Source: Actinomycetes bacterium (GTDB lineage: Bacteria; Actinomycetota; Actinomycetes; Actinomycetales; Cellulomonadaceae). Taken from it: a stretch of 5,738 bases of DNA. The translations under genes and the position numbers were made by a program. The stretch lies in assembly GCA_023425905.1 (NCBI GenBank), contig JAFABT010000208.1, positions 1 to 5,738 of the forward strand, read 5' to 3'. The stretch's first letter is position 1. Each line of letters opens with the position of its first letter. Below the pieces are notes generated by a model, which had not been told where the DNA came from, made no database searches, and saw only the letters and a program-made list of their open reading frames with translations. Shown in pieces: positions 4,428 to 5,738 of this stretch.

Positions 4428-5417
4428 ATGACCGTCCCGCTGTCCCTCCTCGACCTCGCCCCGATCACCGAGGGGCAGGGCGTCCGGGAGGCGATCGCCG
4501 GCAGCGTGGCGCTCGCGCAGGCCGCGGAGGAGGCCGGGTACCGCCGGGTCTGGTACGCCGAGCACCACAACTTCCCGACGATCGCGTCGTCGGCAACGAG
4601 CGTCCTCATCGCGCACGTCGCCACCCACACCCGGACGATCCGGCTCGGCGCGGGCGGCGTCATGCTGCCCAACCACTCCCCGCTCGTCATCGCCGAGCAG
4701 TTCGGCACGCTTGCGAGCCTCCACCCGGACCGGATCGACCTCGGCCTCGGCCGCGCCCCGGGCACGGACCAGCCGACGACGCGGGCCCTGCGCCGTGACC
4801 CTGCCGCGGCCGACACCTTCCCCCAGGACGTCGTCGAGCTGCGCGCCTTTCTCAGCGACACCTCGCCGATCCCCGGCGTCGAGGCGATCCCGGGGCGCGG
4901 CACGCACGTTCCGCTCTACATCCTCGGGTCCTCGTTGTTCGGCGCCCAGCTCGCGGCGCACCTCGGCCTGCCGTACGCCTTCGCCTCGCACTTCGCCCCC
5001 GCGCAGCTCATGCCCGCGATCGCGGCGTACCGCGAGGGCTTCACCCCGTCGGCGCAGCTCGACGCGCCGTACGTCATCGCCGCGCTCAACGTCGTCGCCG
5101 CGGAGGACTCGGCCGACGCCCACCGCCAGTTCGAGGAGGCGCTGCGCGCCCGCGTCGTAGCGATGCTCACCCGTGGCCGGGGCGGAGAGCTCACGGCGGA
5201 GCAGGTCGACGCGATCATGGCGAGCCCGCAGGCCGCGGGCGTCGTCGACATGATGAGGTACACCGCGGTCGGCACGCCGGACGAGGTGGCCGAGTACCTC
5301 GAGCGTTTCGCGGGACGCACCGGCGCCGACGAGCTCATCGTCGCGCACCAGGCGCTCTCGGCAGAGGACCGCGTGACTTCCGTGCGTCTCACGGGTCCGC
5401 GCACGTCCGAGCGCTGA
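4428..5417 (+). CDS. LLM-class flavin-dependent oxidoreductase, YhbW type (329 aa)
   Basis: This is a bacterial luciferase-like monooxygenase fold (TIM barrel, FMN-dependent), closely resembling E. coli YhbW as I recall it. Shared signatures run the full length: PLSLLDLAPITEG (4-16), WYAEHHN (42-48), IASSATSVLIAHVA (52-65), GGVMLPNHSPLVIAEQFGTL (76-95), IDLGLGRAPGTDQ (103-115), YILGSSLFGAQLAAHLGLPY (164-183) and FASHFAP (185-191). It is full-sized for the family. The substrate is unknown. ATG at 4428 is chosen because YhbW homologues start there and GAAGG (4415-4419) lies 8 bases upstream; an in-frame start at 4353 adds unrelated residues. The gene is divergent from the MerR regulator (167 bases between starts), so it may be a regulatory target. 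I could not find a convincing plus-strand promoter in the gap. Confidence 0.93.
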   Translation: MTVPLSLLDLAPITEGQGVREAIAGSVALAQAAEEAGYRRVWYAEHHNFPTIASSATSVLIAHVATHTRTIRLGAGGVMLPNHSPLVIAEQFGTLASLHPDRIDLGLGRAPGTDQPTTRALRRDPAAADTFPQDVVELRAFLSDTSPIPGVEAIPGRGTHVPLYILGSSLFGAQLAAHLGLPYAFASHFAPAQLMPAIAAYREGFTPSAQLDAPYVIAALNVVAAEDSADAHRQFEEALRARVVAMLTRGRGGELTAEQVDAIMASPQAAGVVDMMRYTAVGTPDEVAEYLERFAGRTGADELIVAHQALSAEDRVTSVRLTGPRTSER

Positions 5418-5442
5418 CGCCCGTCCGGGGCCGCTCACCCGG

Positions 5443-5469
5443 CCGGGCCCGGTGCGCCGCAGGCGCCCC
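5443..5469. terminator. GC-rich inverted repeats between convergent genes, possible bidirectional terminator
   Basis: The gap between the oxidoreductase stop and the last minus-strand stop contains a palindrome, CCGGGCCCGG (5443-5452), and a hairpin with arms 5451-5458 and 5462-5469 (7 of 8 pairs, 3-base loop). A further palindrome, CCCGGCCGGG, overlaps at 5438-5447. An 11-base direct repeat, CCGCTCACCCG, flanks the structure (5431-5441 and 5468-5478). No T-run follows on either side, so terminator function rests on position and structure only. Confidence 0.4.
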
Positions 5470-5471
5470 GC

Positions 5472-5738
5472 TCACCCGTCCGAGCGTTCGACCTGGCAAC
5501 CGAAGACGACCGACGCGTCGGTGAGCGCGAACTGAAGCACCGGCCGACGACGAGCGAGCCAGCCAAGCGGGCCCTCGGCCGCGATCTGCCACGTCCCCCG
5601 CAGCCCCCGCACCCGGGCGGTGACGCGGTTCGTCGAGACGATCGCCCCGCCGCCGGTCGTGCGCTGCGCCGTGACGAGCGGGACCGAGACGTGACGCGGC
5701 AGCAGCCGCGCCCCCCGGCGCCCCGCGAGCCGCAGCAC
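5472..5738 (-). CDS. 3' end of an unrecognised protein, 5' truncated by window edge
   Basis: An 88-codon minus-strand frame runs from the right window edge to a TGA at 5474-5472. The frame opens with a GTG exactly at the edge, so the true start is probably outside the window. The visible part is rich in Arg, Gly, Val and Ala. It has alternating hydrophobic stretches that look like beta strands (VSVPLVTAQ, GGAIVSTNRVTARVRG, VLQFALTDASVVFGC) and no clear membrane segment or catalytic motif. It is convergent with the flavin oxidoreductase, 54 bases apart. Third positions are GC-rich as in the neighbours. I do not recognise the family and assign no function. Confidence 0.55.
   Translation of the reverse strand: MLRLAGRRGARLLPRHVSVPLVTAQRTTGGGAIVSTNRVTARVRGLRGTWQIAAEGPLGWLARRRPVLQFALTDASVVFGCQVERSDG

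Noticed and set aside
3175..4431. 418-codon plus-strand frame antisense to the VOC and MerR genes
   Set aside because: It is low-complexity antisense sequence running through both intergenic palindromes and the MerR promoter, with no recognisable domain.
3401..4903. 500-codon minus-strand frame across the MerR gene and part of the oxidoreductase
   Set aside because: It is out of frame with the clear MerR and YhbW-like genes and its composition is that of a shadow.
4317..5438. 373-codon minus-strand frame antisense to the oxidoreductase
   Set aside because: The sense strand has full-length YhbW similarity; the antisense frame is Arg/Asp/Gly-rich with no family signal.
1..5738. CRISPR array, tRNA, rRNA or riboswitch
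   Set aside because: No regularly spaced repeats, cloverleaf, conserved rRNA sequence or known riboswitch core was seen on either strand.

Overview
The window is very GC-rich, with strong G/C preference at third codon positions, GTG starts and at least one gene that looks leaderless. Protein similarities recalled from memory point to a high-GC actinobacterium, plausibly of the Micrococcales (Cellulomonas-like relatives). The taxonomic call is inference. No rRNA, tRNA, CRISPR array, transposase or phage gene was seen. Genes are tightly packed and no gene-free stretch exceeds 300 bases.

Layout. The left edge holds the 3' end of an unrecognised plus-strand gene (to 298), convergent with a minus-strand GNAT acetyltransferase (347-892). 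A short divergent intergenic region then drives a plus-strand three-gene operon with stop/start overlaps: an ECF-like sigma-70 factor (1002-1601), an Ogt/MGMT-type methylated-DNA-protein cysteine methyltransferase (1598-2221) and a Tag-type DNA-3-methyladenine glycosylase (2218-2856). The glycosylase tail overlaps, tail to tail, a minus-strand VOC/PhnB-like gene (2836-3330). Next on the minus strand is a MerR-family regulator with a TipAS ligand domain (3520-4260). Between these two minus-strand genes lie a large imperfect palindrome and a 28-bp perfect GC palindrome. Divergent from the MerR gene is a YhbW-type luciferase-like flavin oxidoreductase (4428-5417). A partial unrecognised minus-strand gene runs off the right edge (5472-5738).

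How it works together. The central operon reads as an alkylation-damage repair unit. Ogt would remove O6-alkylguanine and O4-alkylthymine adducts directly, Tag would excise N3-methyladenine, and the sigma factor at the head could tie expression to damage. This is logically similar to the E. coli Ada regulon but built from different regulatory parts. Upstream is a candidate DNA-damage promoter resembling the actinobacterial RecA-NDp/PafBC type, with a possible 15-codon leader peptide coupled to the sigma start. The Tag homologue contains no cysteine at all and lacks three of the four zinc ligands of E. coli Tag. The MerR gene has a textbook autoregulatory promoter: a 19-bp spacer containing a perfect 15-bp dyad. 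Its ligand is unknown, and it may also act on the divergent oxidoreductase gene.
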